Assembly (NCBI GenBank): GCA_039725955.1
Contig: CP091034.1
Span: 434,001-498,000 of the forward strand
Reading direction: 5' to 3'
DNA: 64,000 bases
DNA from: Sinorhizobium sp. B11
GTDB taxonomy: Bacteria; Pseudomonadota; Alphaproteobacteria; Rhizobiales; Rhizobiaceae
Below the pieces are notes generated by a model that ran no database searches, was not told where the DNA came from, and was given only the letters and a program-made list of their open reading frames with translations. Shown here one piece after another: positions 24,852-34,483 of the stretch; position 1 is the first letter of the stretch, and each line of letters opens with the position of its first letter. Both the position numbers and the translations under genes were made by a program.

Positions 24852-26333
24852 ATGAGCACATCCATCATACTCTTGTGCCTGGTGGTGATCGGCGCCGTTG
24901 CCTATGTGGCTGCGCGCAGCCGCGCTAGCGCACTTTCCGGAGGCAGATCTGCTGCCCTGCATTCGCGGCCGGCCTATTATGGCTCCTATGCCGCGATCTG
25001 GGCTGCTCTGCCGTCCCTGATCGTTCTGTGTGTCTGGCTGGCTGTCAGCCCGGGCATCATCTCTTCTTCTGTTCGCGGCGCCTTTCCTGACGACGTGAAG
25101 GCGCAGCCGGCCGTCCAGCAGGATCTCGCCTACAGCATGGTCGCCACCATTGCCCGCGGCATGAACCTGCTGACCTCGGATGAGGTTTCCTCCCTCTCGG
25201 GCAATCCCGCGGGCTTGCAGGCAAAGCTCAGTGAAAAGGGTGTGCCGCTCGCCGGCGAGCCGCAGCCTTACATGATCGATGCCGCAAAGACCCTGAACTC
25301 TGAGAGCATGACGAGCCGCACCATCATGACGGCGATCGTTCTGCTCATTTCCGTCGCAGGCGCCTTCTATGCGTTGCGCTCGGTTGCTCCGCGCTTCCGC
25401 GCCCGCAATCGTGTCGAGCGTGTCATGCTCTGGGCGCTGCTCGTTGCATCCTCCATCGCCATTCTGACGACGATCGGCATCGTTCTCTCGATGCTGTCAG
25501 AAGCGGCACGTTTCTTCTCCGTCGTTCCCTTCGTCGACTTCTTCTTCGGAACGGTCTGGGATCCGCGCTTTGCCGGTGCGGGCAGCTCCTCCTTCGGCCA
25601 GTTCGGACTCATCCCGCTCCTGCTCGGCACGCTCTATATCGGCTTGGTCGCCATGCTGGTCGCCGTGCCGGTTGGCCTCTTTGCCGCCATCTATATGGCC
25701 GAATACGCCTCTCCGAAGGTCCGCTCGATCGCCAAGCCACTTCTCGAAGTGCTCGCCGGCATTCCGACCATCGTTTACGGCTTCTTCGCGCTCGTCACCG
25801 TCGGGCCGTTCCTGCGTGATTTCTCGTCGCAGATCAGCGGTCTCCTGACCGGTAACTATACGAACTTCATCCAGGCGCAGAGCGTCATCACCGCCGGCAT
25901 CGTCATGGGCATCATGCTGATCCCTTACGTTTCCTCGCTGTCGGATGACATCATCACCGCCGTTCCGCGTGCCCTGCGCGACGGTTCGCTCGGCCTCGGC
26001 GCCACGCGCTCCGAAACCATCAAGAAGGTCGTCCTGCCCGCAGCTCTTCCCGGTATCGTCGGCGCGCTGCTGATGACGGCTTCCCGCGCCATCGGCGAAA
26101 CCATGATCGTGGTTCTGGCCGCCGGCGTCGCCGCCCGTATCCAGATCAATCCCTTCGAGCCGATGACGACCGTGACCGTCAAGATCGTCAACCAGTTGAC
26201 CGGCGACCTTGAGTTCACCTCGCCGCAGACGCTGGTCGCCTTCGCACTTGGCATCACGCTGTTCTGCATCACGCTTTGCCTCAACATTTACGCGCTCTAC
26301 ATCGTGCGCAAATACCGGGAGCAGTACGAATGA
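24852..26333 (+). CDS. pstC: Phosphate ABC transporter permease PstC
   Basis: Inner-membrane permease, 493 residues, that forms the phosphate channel with PstA. It is longer than the E. coli protein (about 320) because of an N-terminal extension of about 150 residues with two membrane helices, a form common in rhizobia. The permease core begins near residue 200 and carries LLLGTLYIGLVAMLVAVPVGLFAAIYMAEYAS, the coupling-helix motif LEVLAGIPTIVYGFFAL and the EAA loop ALRDGSLGLGATRSETIKKVVLPAALPGI (given here as landmarks). It overlaps pstA by four bases (ATGA), implying translational coupling. Confidence 0.95.
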   Translation: MSTSIILLCLVVIGAVAYVAARSRASALSGGRSAALHSRPAYYGSYAAIWAALPSLIVLCVWLAVSPGIISSSVRGAFPDDVKAQPAVQQDLAYSMVATIARGMNLLTSDEVSSLSGNPAGLQAKLSEKGVPLAGEPQPYMIDAAKTLNSESMTSRTIMTAIVLLISVAGAFYALRSVAPRFRARNRVERVMLWALLVASSIAILTTIGIVLSMLSEAARFFSVVPFVDFFFGTVWDPRFAGAGSSSFGQFGLIPLLLGTLYIGLVAMLVAVPVGLFAAIYMAEYASPKVRSIAKPLLEVLAGIPTIVYGFFALVTVGPFLRDFSSQISGLLTGNYTNFIQAQSVITAGIVMGIMLIPYVSSLSDDIITAVPRALRDGSLGLGATRSETIKKVVLPAALPGIVGALLMTASRAIGETMIVVLAAGVAARIQINPFEPMTTVTVKIVNQLTGDLEFTSPQTLVAFALGITLFCITLCLNIYALYIVRKYREQYE

Positions 26334-27652
26334 CGAATATTGTTTCCCCCGTCGCTGGCGTCACCGTTTCCAAGGCGCCCGCGCGTCGCGATATCGGCAT
26401 CAAGCGCCGCTATGCCGCCGAGCGCCGGTTCCAGGCCTATGGCATCGCAGCCATAGCGTTCGGCCTCATCTTCCTCTTCATCCTGCTCTGGACGGTCATC
26501 AGCAACGGCTATACGGCCTTCCAGCAAACGTCGATCACGCTGCCGATCGAGTTCGCCGAGAAGACGCTCGACCCGGACAACAAGCGTGCAACCGACCCCT
26601 CGGTGCTGGTTGCTGCCAACTATCCGGTTCTGCTGCGCGACGCGATCGTCAAGCAGCTGGGCATCAATGCATCGAGCCGTCCTGACGTGCGCGACGCATC
26701 CGCCATGCTGTCAAAGGGCGCGCCGATCCAGTTGCGCGACATGGTCGTTGCCGACCCCTCGATCATCGGCAAGACCGTTAATGTCACGGTGCTTGCAGAT
26801 GCCAATATCGACAGCGCCAACAAAGGCCAGATCAACCTTTCGGTCGATGAGAAGAACCGCAAGGTCAACGACAAGCAGGTTGCCTGGATGAACGAGCTGA
26901 AGGCGAGCGGTGCTCTCCACAAGACGTTCAACACCGGCCTCTTCGTCAACGGCAATTCCAGCCGTCCGGAGGCCGCTGGTCTCGGCGTCGCCCTCATCGG
27001 CTCGCTCTACCTGATGCTCATCGTGCTTGCCCTTTCGCTGCCGATCGGCGTCGCAGCCTCGATCTACCTCGAGGAATTCGCGCCGAAGAACAGGCTGACG
27101 GATCTGATCGAGGTCAACATCAACAACCTCGCCGCCGTTCCGTCGATCGTCTACGGTCTGCTCGGCTTGTCGGTCTTCATCAACTTCGCAGGCCTGCCGC
27201 GTTCGGCGTCGCTGGTCGGCGGCCTGGTGCTGACCTTGATGACACTGCCGACGATCATCATCGCGACGCGTGCGGCACTGCGCGCCGTACCGCCGTCGAT
27301 CCGCTCGGCAGCCCTCGGCCTCGGCGCCTCGAAGATGCAGATGGTGTTCCACCATGTGCTGCCGCTTGCAATGCCCGGCATCCTGACTGGCACGATCATC
27401 GGTCTTGCCCACGCACTCGGCGAAACTGCGCCGCTGCTCCTGATCGGCATGGTCGCCTTCGTCGCCCAGGCGCCGGCCACTCCGCTCGATCCCTCCACGG
27501 CACTTCCGGTTCAGGTCTACATGTGGGCCAACGAAGCCGAGCGCGCATTCGTGGAAAGAACCTCGGGTGCCATCATCGTCCTGCTCCTGTTCCTGATCGT
27601 CATGAACATCGGAGCTATCCTCTTGCGTCGTCGCTTTGAGCGCCGCTGGTAA
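26330..27652 (+). CDS. pstA: Phosphate ABC transporter permease PstA
   Basis: Second permease of the phosphate importer, 440 residues, again with an extended N-terminal region (one helix at about 40-65, then a periplasmic domain of about 150 residues). The transport core starts near 220 and has [19 protein letters not shown] and the EAA loop [17 protein letters not shown]. The start codon overlaps the pstC stop (ATGA), with GGGAG nine bases upstream; frames open further 5' lie inside pstC. pstB begins 14 bp after its stop. Confidence 0.95.
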   Translation: MTNIVSPVAGVTVSKAPARRDIGIKRRYAAERRFQAYGIAAIAFGLIFLFILLWTVISNGYTAFQQTSITLPIEFAEKTLDPDNKRATDPSVLVAANYPVLLRDAIVKQLGINASSRPDVRDASAMLSKGAPIQLRDMVVADPSIIGKTVNVTVLADANIDSANKGQINLSVDEKNRKVNDKQVAWMNELKASGALHKTFNTGLFVNGNSSRPEAAGLGVALIGSLYLMLIVLALSLPIGVAASIYLEEFAPKNRLTDLIEVNINNLAAVPSIVYGLLGLSVFINFAGLPRSASLVGGLVLTLMTLPTIIIATRAALRAVPPSIRSAALGLGASKMQMVFHHVLPLAMPGILTGTIIGLAHALGETAPLLLIGMVAFVAQAPATPLDPSTALPVQVYMWANEAERAFVERTSGAIIVLLLFLIVMNIGAILLRRRFERRW

Positions 27653-27666
27653 ACGGAGTAAAGATC

Positions 27667-28482
<816 letters not shown>

Positions 28483-28526
28483 TTTTGGCGATGTGAAGCC
28501 TTCCCGATTTTCGAGGACAAAGCCCC

Positions 28527-29240
28527 ATGGCATCGACACATATTTTTTCCGCCTATGACGACGATCTGAAGTTCCTGTCCCGGCGCATTTCCGAGATGGG
28601 TGGTCTTGCCGAACAGATGGGCGCCGACGCAGTTCGCGCGCTGGTCAACGGTGACACCGCACTCGCTCAGAAGGTCATTTCCGACGACGTGATCCTCGAT
28701 CACGCTGAACGCGAAATCAACGACAAGGCGATCGTCACGATCGCCCGCCGCCAGCCGATGGCCTCCGACCTTCGCGAGATCATGGGTTCGATCCGCATTG
28801 CCGCCGACCTCGAGCGCGTCGGCGATCTCGGCAAGAACACGGCAAAGCGCGTCATTGCGGTGCAGAGCACCGGCGTTCCGCGCAAGCTCGCCCGCGGTCT
28901 CGAGCATCTCTCCGAACTGGCTCTGGTCCAGCTCAAGGAAGTGCTCGACGTCTACACCAATCGCTCGGCCGACAAGGCCAAGTCCATCCGCGAGCGCGAC
29001 GACGAGATCGACGCGATGTACACCTCGCTGTTCCGCGAACTCCTCACCTACATGATGGAAGATCCGCGCAACATCACGAGCTGCACGCATCTTCTCTTCT
29101 GCGCCAAGAACATCGAGCGCATCGGCGACCACGCGACCAACATCGCCGAGACGATCTACTACATGGCAACCGGCGCCCAGCCGGAGGGCGAGCGTCCGAA
29201 GGACGACAGCTCCAATACCGTTGGTGCGGTCACGGAGTAA
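28527..29240 (+). CDS. phoU: Phosphate-transport regulator PhoU
   Basis: Cytoplasmic helical protein of 237 residues that restrains PhoR and PstSCAB activity when phosphate is ample. It has the two-fold PhoU repeat: in the first half EREINDKAIVTIARRQPMASDLREI, shown here to mark the metal-binding E/D-rich helix, followed by ERVGDLGKNTAKR; in the second half ERDDEIDAMY and ERIGDHATNIAE. The two E-R-x-G-D motifs are the metal-binding landmarks. It lies between pstB and phoB. Confidence 0.95.
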   Translation: MASTHIFSAYDDDLKFLSRRISEMGGLAEQMGADAVRALVNGDTALAQKVISDDVILDHAEREINDKAIVTIARRQPMASDLREIMGSIRIAADLERVGDLGKNTAKRVIAVQSTGVPRKLARGLEHLSELALVQLKEVLDVYTNRSADKAKSIRERDDEIDAMYTSLFRELLTYMMEDPRNITSCTHLLFCAKNIERIGDHATNIAETIYYMATGAQPEGERPKDDSSNTVGAVTE

Positions 29241-29259
29241 TCCGGACCTGCCGATTGCG

Positions 29260-29282
29260 TGCGCGCCCGTCGGGGGCGCGCA
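29260..29282 (+). promoter_or_regulatory. Hairpin between phoU and phoB
   Basis: A 9-bp GC-rich stem (TGCGCGCCC with GGGCGCGCA) lies 20 bp after the phoU stop. There is no T-run. It may attenuate read-through from pst-phoU into phoB or allow mRNA processing; phoB may also have its own promoter in the remaining 87 bp. Confidence 0.4.
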
Positions 29283-29369
29283 AGGGTCGCAGCCAATTCC
29301 GAGTTCTTGCATGGTCCCTTGCTTAAATCACCCCCGGTTTAAGGATCATGCATTAGGAGACTGACACGC

Positions 29370-30053
29370 ATGATCCCAAGAGTTGCAGTTGTTGAAGATG
29401 AAGAGGCGCTGAGCGTGCTTCTCCGCTACAACCTCGAAGCCGAAGGTTTCGAGGTGGATACGATCCTTCGTGGCGACGAAGCCGAAATCCGGCTTCAGGA
29501 GCGCACGCCGGACCTGCTCATCCTTGACTGGATGCTGCCGGGCGTTTCCGGCATCGAGCTCTGCCGCCGGCTGCGAATGAGGCCGGAAACCGAGCGCCTG
29601 CCGATCATCATGCTGACGGCGCGCGGCGAAGAGAGCGAGCGCGTTCGAGGTCTTTCGACCGGCGCGGACGACTATGTCGTCAAGCCCTTCTCCACGCCGG
29701 AACTCGTCGCCCGCGTCAAGGCGATGCTCCGACGCGCCCGTCCCGAGGTGCTCTCCACCGTTCTTAAATGTGGTGATATCGAGCTCGATCGCGAAACGCA
29801 CCGCGTCCATCGCAAGAGCCGCGAAGTCCGCCTTGGCCCGACCGAATTCCGCCTGCTGGAATTCCTGATGTCCTCGCCGGGCCGCGTCTTCTCCCGCTCG
29901 CAGCTTCTCGACGGCGTCTGGGGCCATGATATCTACGTGGACGAGCGCACCGTCGACGTCCATGTCGGCCGCCTGCGCAAGGCGCTGAATTTCTCCAACA
30001 TGCAGGATGTCATCCGCACCGTGCGCGGCGCGGGATATTCCATGGAAGCTTAA
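29370..30053 (+). CDS. phoB: Phosphate-regulon response regulator PhoB
   Basis: OmpR-type response regulator, 227 residues. The receiver domain (1-120) has the acidic pocket VVEDEEA, phospho-acceptor Asp in LLILDWMLPGVSG and the Lys in DYVVKPFS. The C-terminal winged helix (about 130-225) contains LGPTEFRLLEFLMSSPGRVFSRSQLLD and RTVDVHVGRLRKAL, which binds PHO boxes. It is the partner of PhoR and should activate the pstS promoter in this window. A terminator follows. Confidence 0.96.
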   Translation: MIPRVAVVEDEEALSVLLRYNLEAEGFEVDTILRGDEAEIRLQERTPDLLILDWMLPGVSGIELCRRLRMRPETERLPIIMLTARGEESERVRGLSTGADDYVVKPFSTPELVARVKAMLRRARPEVLSTVLKCGDIELDRETHRVHRKSREVRLGPTEFRLLEFLMSSPGRVFSRSQLLDGVWGHDIYVDERTVDVHVGRLRKALNFSNMQDVIRTVRGAGYSMEA

Positions 30054-30080
30054 GCTTAATCCGAGTGATCGGAGGTCCAG

Positions 30081-30115
30081 ACGGGTCGCTCGCTTGCCGG
30101 GCGGCCCGTTTGTCT
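30081..30115 (+). terminator. Rho-independent terminator after phoB
   Basis: Stem ACGGGTCGC with GCGGCCCGT (one G-U pair), an 11-nt loop and a following TTTGTCT. It closes the pst-phoU-phoB transcription unit before the convergent proC-like gene. Confidence 0.7.
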
Positions 30116-30186
30116 ATCTGGCACCCCTAGCTCCTTATGAAAACCGACGCGAGGCGCCGAAAGCGAACCTCGAGAGGATCTGCTTT

Positions 30187-30975
30187 CTACAGACGGATGC
30201 GCACAAGAATTCGATCAAGAGCCTTTTGCAGAGCCGCAGTCCCGCCAAACGCGCGAAAGTCTTCGAGCACCTGTTCATTCAATCCGCCCTTGGTCGAATG
30301 CTCGCCGATGAGTTCATCGAAACTCGCGACAGGTTTCGAACGGGCGGCATGGGCGAGGCCGGAAAACAATTGACGGAGGTAGGCATCGCCAGCCGTTCCC
30401 GAGAGCCCCTTGCTCTGCAGCCAGGTCGACGTCGCGTCCAGGATGCCGAAATAGCTGGCCATCAGGCAGCTCGCTACGGCGAGAAGTTCGAACTCCTGCT
30501 TGTCTTCAACCTGGATCGCCGTTCCGAGCGCCGAAAAGAGGGTGTGGGAGACCTCGTCGGGCGGGTAGATCGCAGTCGCTCCCTGGAGATCGGCGACGAA
30601 CGGAAGTGGAATTGCCAGGCTCAGGCGAACCGGCCGATCGATCCAGGCCAGCAGTTGATCCATTGGCGTAGCCGCGACAAAGCTGATGACATGGTGGCCC
30701 GGCCGAAATTGGAGCGAGCGGATGACCTCCTCGGCAATTTGCGGCCTCACTGCCAAAAATACGAGATCGGAGCGGTCGAGAACATCCTGGTTGCCCACAG
30801 CGATAGACACATTCCCGTTTGCCGCCGCGAGCCGAGAGGCGACGCCTGCGTTACGAGGTGACAGCGCGATGGGTGTGTCGCGAAACGCTGTCTTGCCCAA
30901 TCCGGTGACGACAGCCTCGGTAATCGTGCCCGCCCCGACGAACCCCATTGTCATCCGCTTTGGATCGATCTCCAT
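30187..30975 (-). CDS. Pyrroline-5-carboxylate reductase-like protein
   Basis: NADP-binding protein of the ProC family, 262 residues. It has the N-terminal Rossmann signature MGFVGAGTITEAVVTGL, then DLVFLAVRPQIAEEV, as in ProC, and a helical C-terminal half. The expected C-terminal ProC signature is only partly kept: GLSGTAGDAYLRQLFSGLAHAA stands where ProC has its PGGTT-containing motif, and EHSTKGGLNEQ follows. It may therefore be a ProC paralogue with another imine substrate rather than the proline enzyme. The ATG at 30975 sits four bases after GGGGGTG; TTG at 30987 is an alternative. Confidence 0.8.
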   Translation of the reverse strand: MEIDPKRMTMGFVGAGTITEAVVTGLGKTAFRDTPIALSPRNAGVASRLAAANGNVSIAVGNQDVLDRSDLVFLAVRPQIAEEVIRSLQFRPGHHVISFVAATPMDQLLAWIDRPVRLSLAIPLPFVADLQGATAIYPPDEVSHTLFSALGTAIQVEDKQEFELLAVASCLMASYFGILDATSTWLQSKGLSGTAGDAYLRQLFSGLAHAARSKPVASFDELIGEHSTKGGLNEQVLEDFRAFGGTAALQKALDRILVRIRL

Positions 30976-31052
30976 TGGCACCCCCAAGCGACTATGTGCG
31001 CCGTGCTACTCGACCAGAATACCGCATCTGTATCAGAAAATCGCGCTACAGC

Positions 31053-31108
31053 GCCATGACCATCGGTCTATGCCAGCCTTGGGGCTGAAACGCATCGATG
31101 GTCATGGC
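31053..31108. repeat. Long inverted repeat in the gap before gcrA's terminator
   Basis: GCCATGACCATCG at 31053-31065 is matched by its exact complement at 31096-31108, giving a 13-bp stem around a 30-nt loop that itself can form a small AGCC/GGCT hairpin. The gap holds no gene. It could be a dispersed palindromic element or a small RNA. Confidence 0.6.
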
Positions 31109-31205
31109 CAAATAAGTTCGCATTGTCAGGCAGGTGGATGCAGGCCGAGATCGGCCTTCCGCAGATCGCGGTCAGGAGCCGTTTTCCGCCGTTCCTGTGC
31201 CGGCT

Positions 31206-31243
31206 AAAAAATCACCCCTCCGCGCGAGGCGAGGAGGGGTGAT
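31206..31243 (-). terminator. Rho-independent terminator of gcrA
   Basis: Perfect 11-bp stem (ATCACCCCTCC and complement) with an 11-nt loop, followed on the minus strand by a run of T. It lies 30 bp after the gcrA stop and is one of the clearest terminators in the window. Confidence 0.9.
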
Positions 31244-31273
31244 GATACGTTGCATCTGTTGGAAGATCGCGGA

Positions 31274-31804
31274 TCAGGCGACGCGGACGGCCTTGCGGCG
31301 TTCGCTCACCGGCTGATAGGCGAGACGCTGGTGGTAGTTGCAATAGGGCGATGAATCCGGGGAGTCGCAGCCGCAGAAGTAGAAATCGTCCTTCAGCGGA
31401 TCGCCGACCGGCCACTTGCAGGTGCGCTCCGTCAGTTCCGTCAGGCCGAGGCGACGCGAAATAGGCACGACCACGTTTTTGGCCGGCACGTATTCCATTT
31501 CCTCGACCGTTTCGATCTCGATCTCTTCCTTCAGCATCGTTGCGCCCTGCTGGCGCGTCACGGTGCGGGTGGCGATGCGAGATGCATAGTTCGGGGCGCG
31601 GGGCGCAGAGGTGTTGCGCTTGGGCGCACGCGCCGTGGTTGCGGTGCCGCCGGCCTTGGCGCGGCCGGGAAGACTGAGCCGGTGAACCTTGCCGATAACA
31701 GCGTTTCTACTTACTCCGCCAAGTTGCGCAGCGATCTGGCTGGCACTCAGCCCCTCCGACCAAAGCTTCTTGAGCTTTTCGACACGCTCGTCTGTCCAGT
31801 TCAT
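31274..31804 (-). CDS. gcrA: Cell-cycle regulator GcrA
   Basis: Alphaproteobacterial transcription regulator that works with sigma-70 RNA polymerase at promoters carrying CcrM-methylated GANTC sites. The 176-residue protein has the diagnostic N-terminus MNWTDERVEKLKKLW followed by a helix-turn-helix (SASQIAAQLGGVSRNAVIGK), a basic linker of about 55 residues, and the C-terminal sigma-binding domain with CKWPVGDP, FYFCGC and YCNYH. Length and motifs fit the family fully. The upstream region holds an unusual cluster of GANTC sites. Confidence 0.97.
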   Translation of the reverse strand: MNWTDERVEKLKKLWSEGLSASQIAAQLGGVSRNAVIGKVHRLSLPGRAKAGGTATTARAPKRNTSAPRAPNYASRIATRTVTRQQGATMLKEEIEIETVEEMEYVPAKNVVVPISRRLGLTELTERTCKWPVGDPLKDDFYFCGCDSPDSSPYCNYHQRLAYQPVSERRKAVRVA

Positions 31805-31950
31805 GCCCTGTCTCCACCTTTCGCGTTGGTGATGGCAGAATCCCTCACCGTTGCCTCGGAAGCCTCCGAAGCAAGAAACGCCTGATCAATTTTGGTGACT
31901 AGTTCCGCCGCATGCAGTCTAGTAATTGAACTTTAACCTAGTGTGAGCCT

Positions 31951-32026
31951 GACTCTGTGACAAGAGTCGCAGGAATCCGATGAATCCGAATTCGTAGTTT
32001 TCCCCAACTTGCTTCCCGAGAGAGTC
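31951..32026. promoter_or_regulatory. Cluster of five GANTC (CcrM) sites between gcrA and argD
   Basis: GANTC occurs at 31951, 31964, 31973, 31982 and 32022. The first two form the perfect inverted repeat GACTCT-N6-AGAGTC; the third and fourth lie in a tandem GAATCCGAT/GAATCCGAA. About one site per 256 bp is expected by chance. It lies 147-222 bp before the gcrA start and could make gcrA expression depend on DNA methylation. Confidence 0.7.
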
Positions 32027-32139
32027 ATTTCTGCAACATTAGCTGTTGATAGACCTGTAATGCGGATTGCAGGCTTGACGCATGCGCTAAATCCTCAGTT
32101 TTGTTGACATTGCAGTGCGAAAAGTAAATAGTGCTTCAG

Positions 32140-32168
32140 GCCGCCGAAAGGCGGCATTTTTAATTTTT
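32140..32168 (+). terminator. Terminator/attenuator in the argD leader
   Basis: GCCGCC-GAAA-GGCGGC followed by ATTTTTAATTTTT, a textbook rho-independent terminator on the plus strand, 62 bp before the argD start. A TTGACA at 32104 may be a promoter -35. It would stop transcripts entering argD unless read-through occurs, so it is either an attenuator or the end of a short RNA. Confidence 0.75.
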
Positions 32169-32229
32169 CGGACCTGGTTTTCTTAGCCGGAGTCCGTTGC
32201 CTCTGAGCCTGATTGAAGGAGATCGCGCC

Positions 32230-33429
32230 ATGGCTGAAGCCTCGCCGCTTTATGACACCTATTCTCGTGCCCCGCTGCGGTTCGAGCGAGGTGAAGGCGT
32301 ATGGCTGATCACCGAAACCGGCGAGCGATATCTGGATTTTGGCGCGGGCGTTGCCGTTACCTCTGTCGGACACGGCAATCCGCATGTCGTGGCCGCTCTC
32401 AAGGATCAGGCCGACAAGGTCTGGCACCTCTCCAACGTCTATGAGATCCCCGGCCAGGAGAAGCTTGCCAACCGCCTGACCGAGGCCACCTTCGCCGACA
32501 AGGTGTTCTTCACCAATTCCGGCGCCGAGGCGCTCGAATGCGCCATCAAGACAGCGCGCCGCTACCAGTTCTCCAAGGGTCATCCCGAGCGTTTCCATAT
32601 CATCACCTTCGAAGGCGCCTTCCACGGTCGCACGCTGGCGACGATCGCTGCCGGCGGCCAGGAGAAATATCTCGAAGGTTTCGGCCCCAAGACCCCCGGT
32701 TTCGACCAGGTTCCTTTCGGCGATGTCGAGGCGGTACGTGCCGCGATTACCGACAAGACGGCCGGCATCCTTATCGAACCCGTGCAGGGTGAAGGTGGCG
32801 TGCGCCCGGTGACGCCTGAATTCATGAAGGCGCTCCGCCAGCTCTGCGATGAGCATGGCCTGCTCCTCATTCTCGATGAAGTTCAGACCGGCGTCGGCCG
32901 CACCGGCAAGCTCTTCGCCCATGAATGGTCGGGTGTCACGCCCGATATCATGGCTGTTGCCAAGGGCATCGGCGGCGGCTTCCCGCTCGGCGCCTGCCTT
33001 GCGACCGCAGAAGCAGCCTCGGGCATGAAGGCCGGCACGCATGGTTCGACCTATGGCGGCAATCCGCTGGCCATGGCCGTCGGCAACGCGGTCCTCGATG
33101 TCATCCTGGCCGAGGGCTTCCTGCAGCACGTGCGAGATGTGACCCTCGTCTTCCGTCAGGGCCTTGCCTCGCTCAAGGATCGTTATCCCGATGTGATCGA
33201 AGATATCAGGGGCGAAGGTCTACTGCTCGGCGTCAAGGCTGCCATCCCCTCGGCAGAACTGCTGAAGGAAATTCGCGCAGCACACCTTCTGGCGATCCCG
33301 GCGGGCGACAATGTCATCCGCCTGCTGCCGCCGCTGGTCGTAACCGCCGAGGAGGCGCGCGAGGGGCTTTCCCGTCTCGAACGCGCTGCCGAAAGCATCC
33401 GTGCCGCCAAGGTCAAGAAGACCGCTTGA
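32230..33429 (+). CDS. argD: Acetylornithine aminotransferase
   Basis: PLP enzyme of arginine synthesis that makes N-acetylornithine from the semialdehyde and glutamate; many also act in lysine synthesis. The 399-residue protein has [27 protein letters not shown], the PLP-binding [15 protein letters not shown], and the lysine in [14 protein letters not shown], followed by [17 protein letters not shown] lies eight bases before the ATG. It forms an operon with argF and probably hslO, as in other Rhizobiales. Confidence 0.95.
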   Translation: MAEASPLYDTYSRAPLRFERGEGVWLITETGERYLDFGAGVAVTSVGHGNPHVVAALKDQADKVWHLSNVYEIPGQEKLANRLTEATFADKVFFTNSGAEALECAIKTARRYQFSKGHPERFHIITFEGAFHGRTLATIAAGGQEKYLEGFGPKTPGFDQVPFGDVEAVRAAITDKTAGILIEPVQGEGGVRPVTPEFMKALRQLCDEHGLLLILDEVQTGVGRTGKLFAHEWSGVTPDIMAVAKGIGGGFPLGACLATAEAASGMKAGTHGSTYGGNPLAMAVGNAVLDVILAEGFLQHVRDVTLVFRQGLASLKDRYPDVIEDIRGEGLLLGVKAAIPSAELLKEIRAAHLLAIPAGDNVIRLLPPLVVTAEEAREGLSRLERAAESIRAAKVKKTA

Positions 33430-33474
33430 TAGGACATTGCCCCGCCCGCTGGCGGGCGTAGCAGGTAACGAACA

Positions 33475-34392
33475 ATGGCTTCCCCCAAACACTTTCTCGA
33501 TCTCTCCGCAGTCACCGCATCCGACCTCAGAACCATCATGGACGATGCCAAGGTGCGAAAGCAGGCATTCAAGGCCGGTTCCGCCGACAAGCCGCTCGCC
33601 GGCAAGATGCTGGCCATGATCTTCGAGAAACCGTCGACCCGCACCCGCGTCTCCTTCGACGTCGGCATGCGCCAGCTCGGCGGCGAGACGCTGTTCCTGT
33701 CGGGTACTGAAATGCAGCTCGGCCGCGCCGAGACCATCGGCGACACGGCCAAGGTCCTGTCGCGCTATGTCGATGCCATCATGATCCGCACGACCGAGCA
33801 CAGCCGGATGCTGGAGCTTGCCGAGCATGCAACGGTGCCCGTCATCAACGCTCTGACCGATGACACCCATCCCTGCCAGATCATGGCCGATATCATGACC
33901 TTCGAAGAGCATCGCGGCCCGATCAAGGGCAAGACGATCGCCTGGACCGGCGACGGCAACAACGTGCTGCATTCCCTCGTGGAAGGGGCTGCCCGTTTCG
34001 GCTACCGCATGAACATGGCCGTACCCCTTGGTTCCGAGCCGAAGGATCACTATCTGAACTGGGCCCGCAATGAGGGCGCCGAAATCATGCTTTACCATGA
34101 TGCTGACCGTGCGGTCGCCGGCGTCGATTGCGTGGTGACCGATACCTGGGTCTCCATGAATCAGGAACATCGGGCCCGTGGTCACAATGTCTTCCAGCCT
34201 TATCAGGTCAATGCGCATTTGATGGCGCAGGCCGGCAAAGATGCATTGTTCATGCATTGCCTTCCCGCCCACCGCGGCGAGGAGGTAACGGATGAGGTGA
34301 TCGATGGCCCGCAGTCCGTGGTCTTCGATGAGGCGGAAAACCGTCTTCATGCGCAGAAGTCGATTCTTGCTTGGTGCCTGGGCGCGATCTGA
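33475..34392 (+). CDS. argF: Ornithine carbamoyltransferase
   Basis: Joins ornithine and carbamoyl phosphate to citrulline in arginine synthesis. The 305-residue protein has the carbamoyl-phosphate motif [12 protein letters not shown], the HPCQ segment ([11 protein letters not shown]) and the C-terminal [12 protein letters not shown] with the active-site cysteine, as well as ornithine-binding DTWVSM. Length is normal for the anabolic enzyme. It starts 45 bp after argD. Confidence 0.96.
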   Translation: MASPKHFLDLSAVTASDLRTIMDDAKVRKQAFKAGSADKPLAGKMLAMIFEKPSTRTRVSFDVGMRQLGGETLFLSGTEMQLGRAETIGDTAKVLSRYVDAIMIRTTEHSRMLELAEHATVPVINALTDDTHPCQIMADIMTFEEHRGPIKGKTIAWTGDGNNVLHSLVEGAARFGYRMNMAVPLGSEPKDHYLNWARNEGAEIMLYHDADRAVAGVDCVVTDTWVSMNQEHRARGHNVFQPYQVNAHLMAQAGKDALFMHCLPAHRGEEVTDEVIDGPQSVVFDEAENRLHAQKSILAWCLGAI

Positions 34393-34407
34393 ACCATAAT
34401 CGGATGT

Positions 34408-34460
34408 CGCGAGTCCAAAACTCGCGGCTGCGCAAGCAGCCGGTGCGCTAGCCGGCTGCT
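34408..34460 (+). promoter_or_regulatory. Two hairpins between argF and hslO
   Basis: CGCGAGT-CCAAA-ACTCGCG (34408-34426) is followed by AGCAGCCGG-N8-CCGGCTGCT (34435-34460). No T-run follows either, so they are more likely processing or attenuation structures than terminators. hslO begins 23 bp later. Confidence 0.45.
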
Positions 34461-34483
34461 CTGACAAAACAGGAGTGAAAGCC

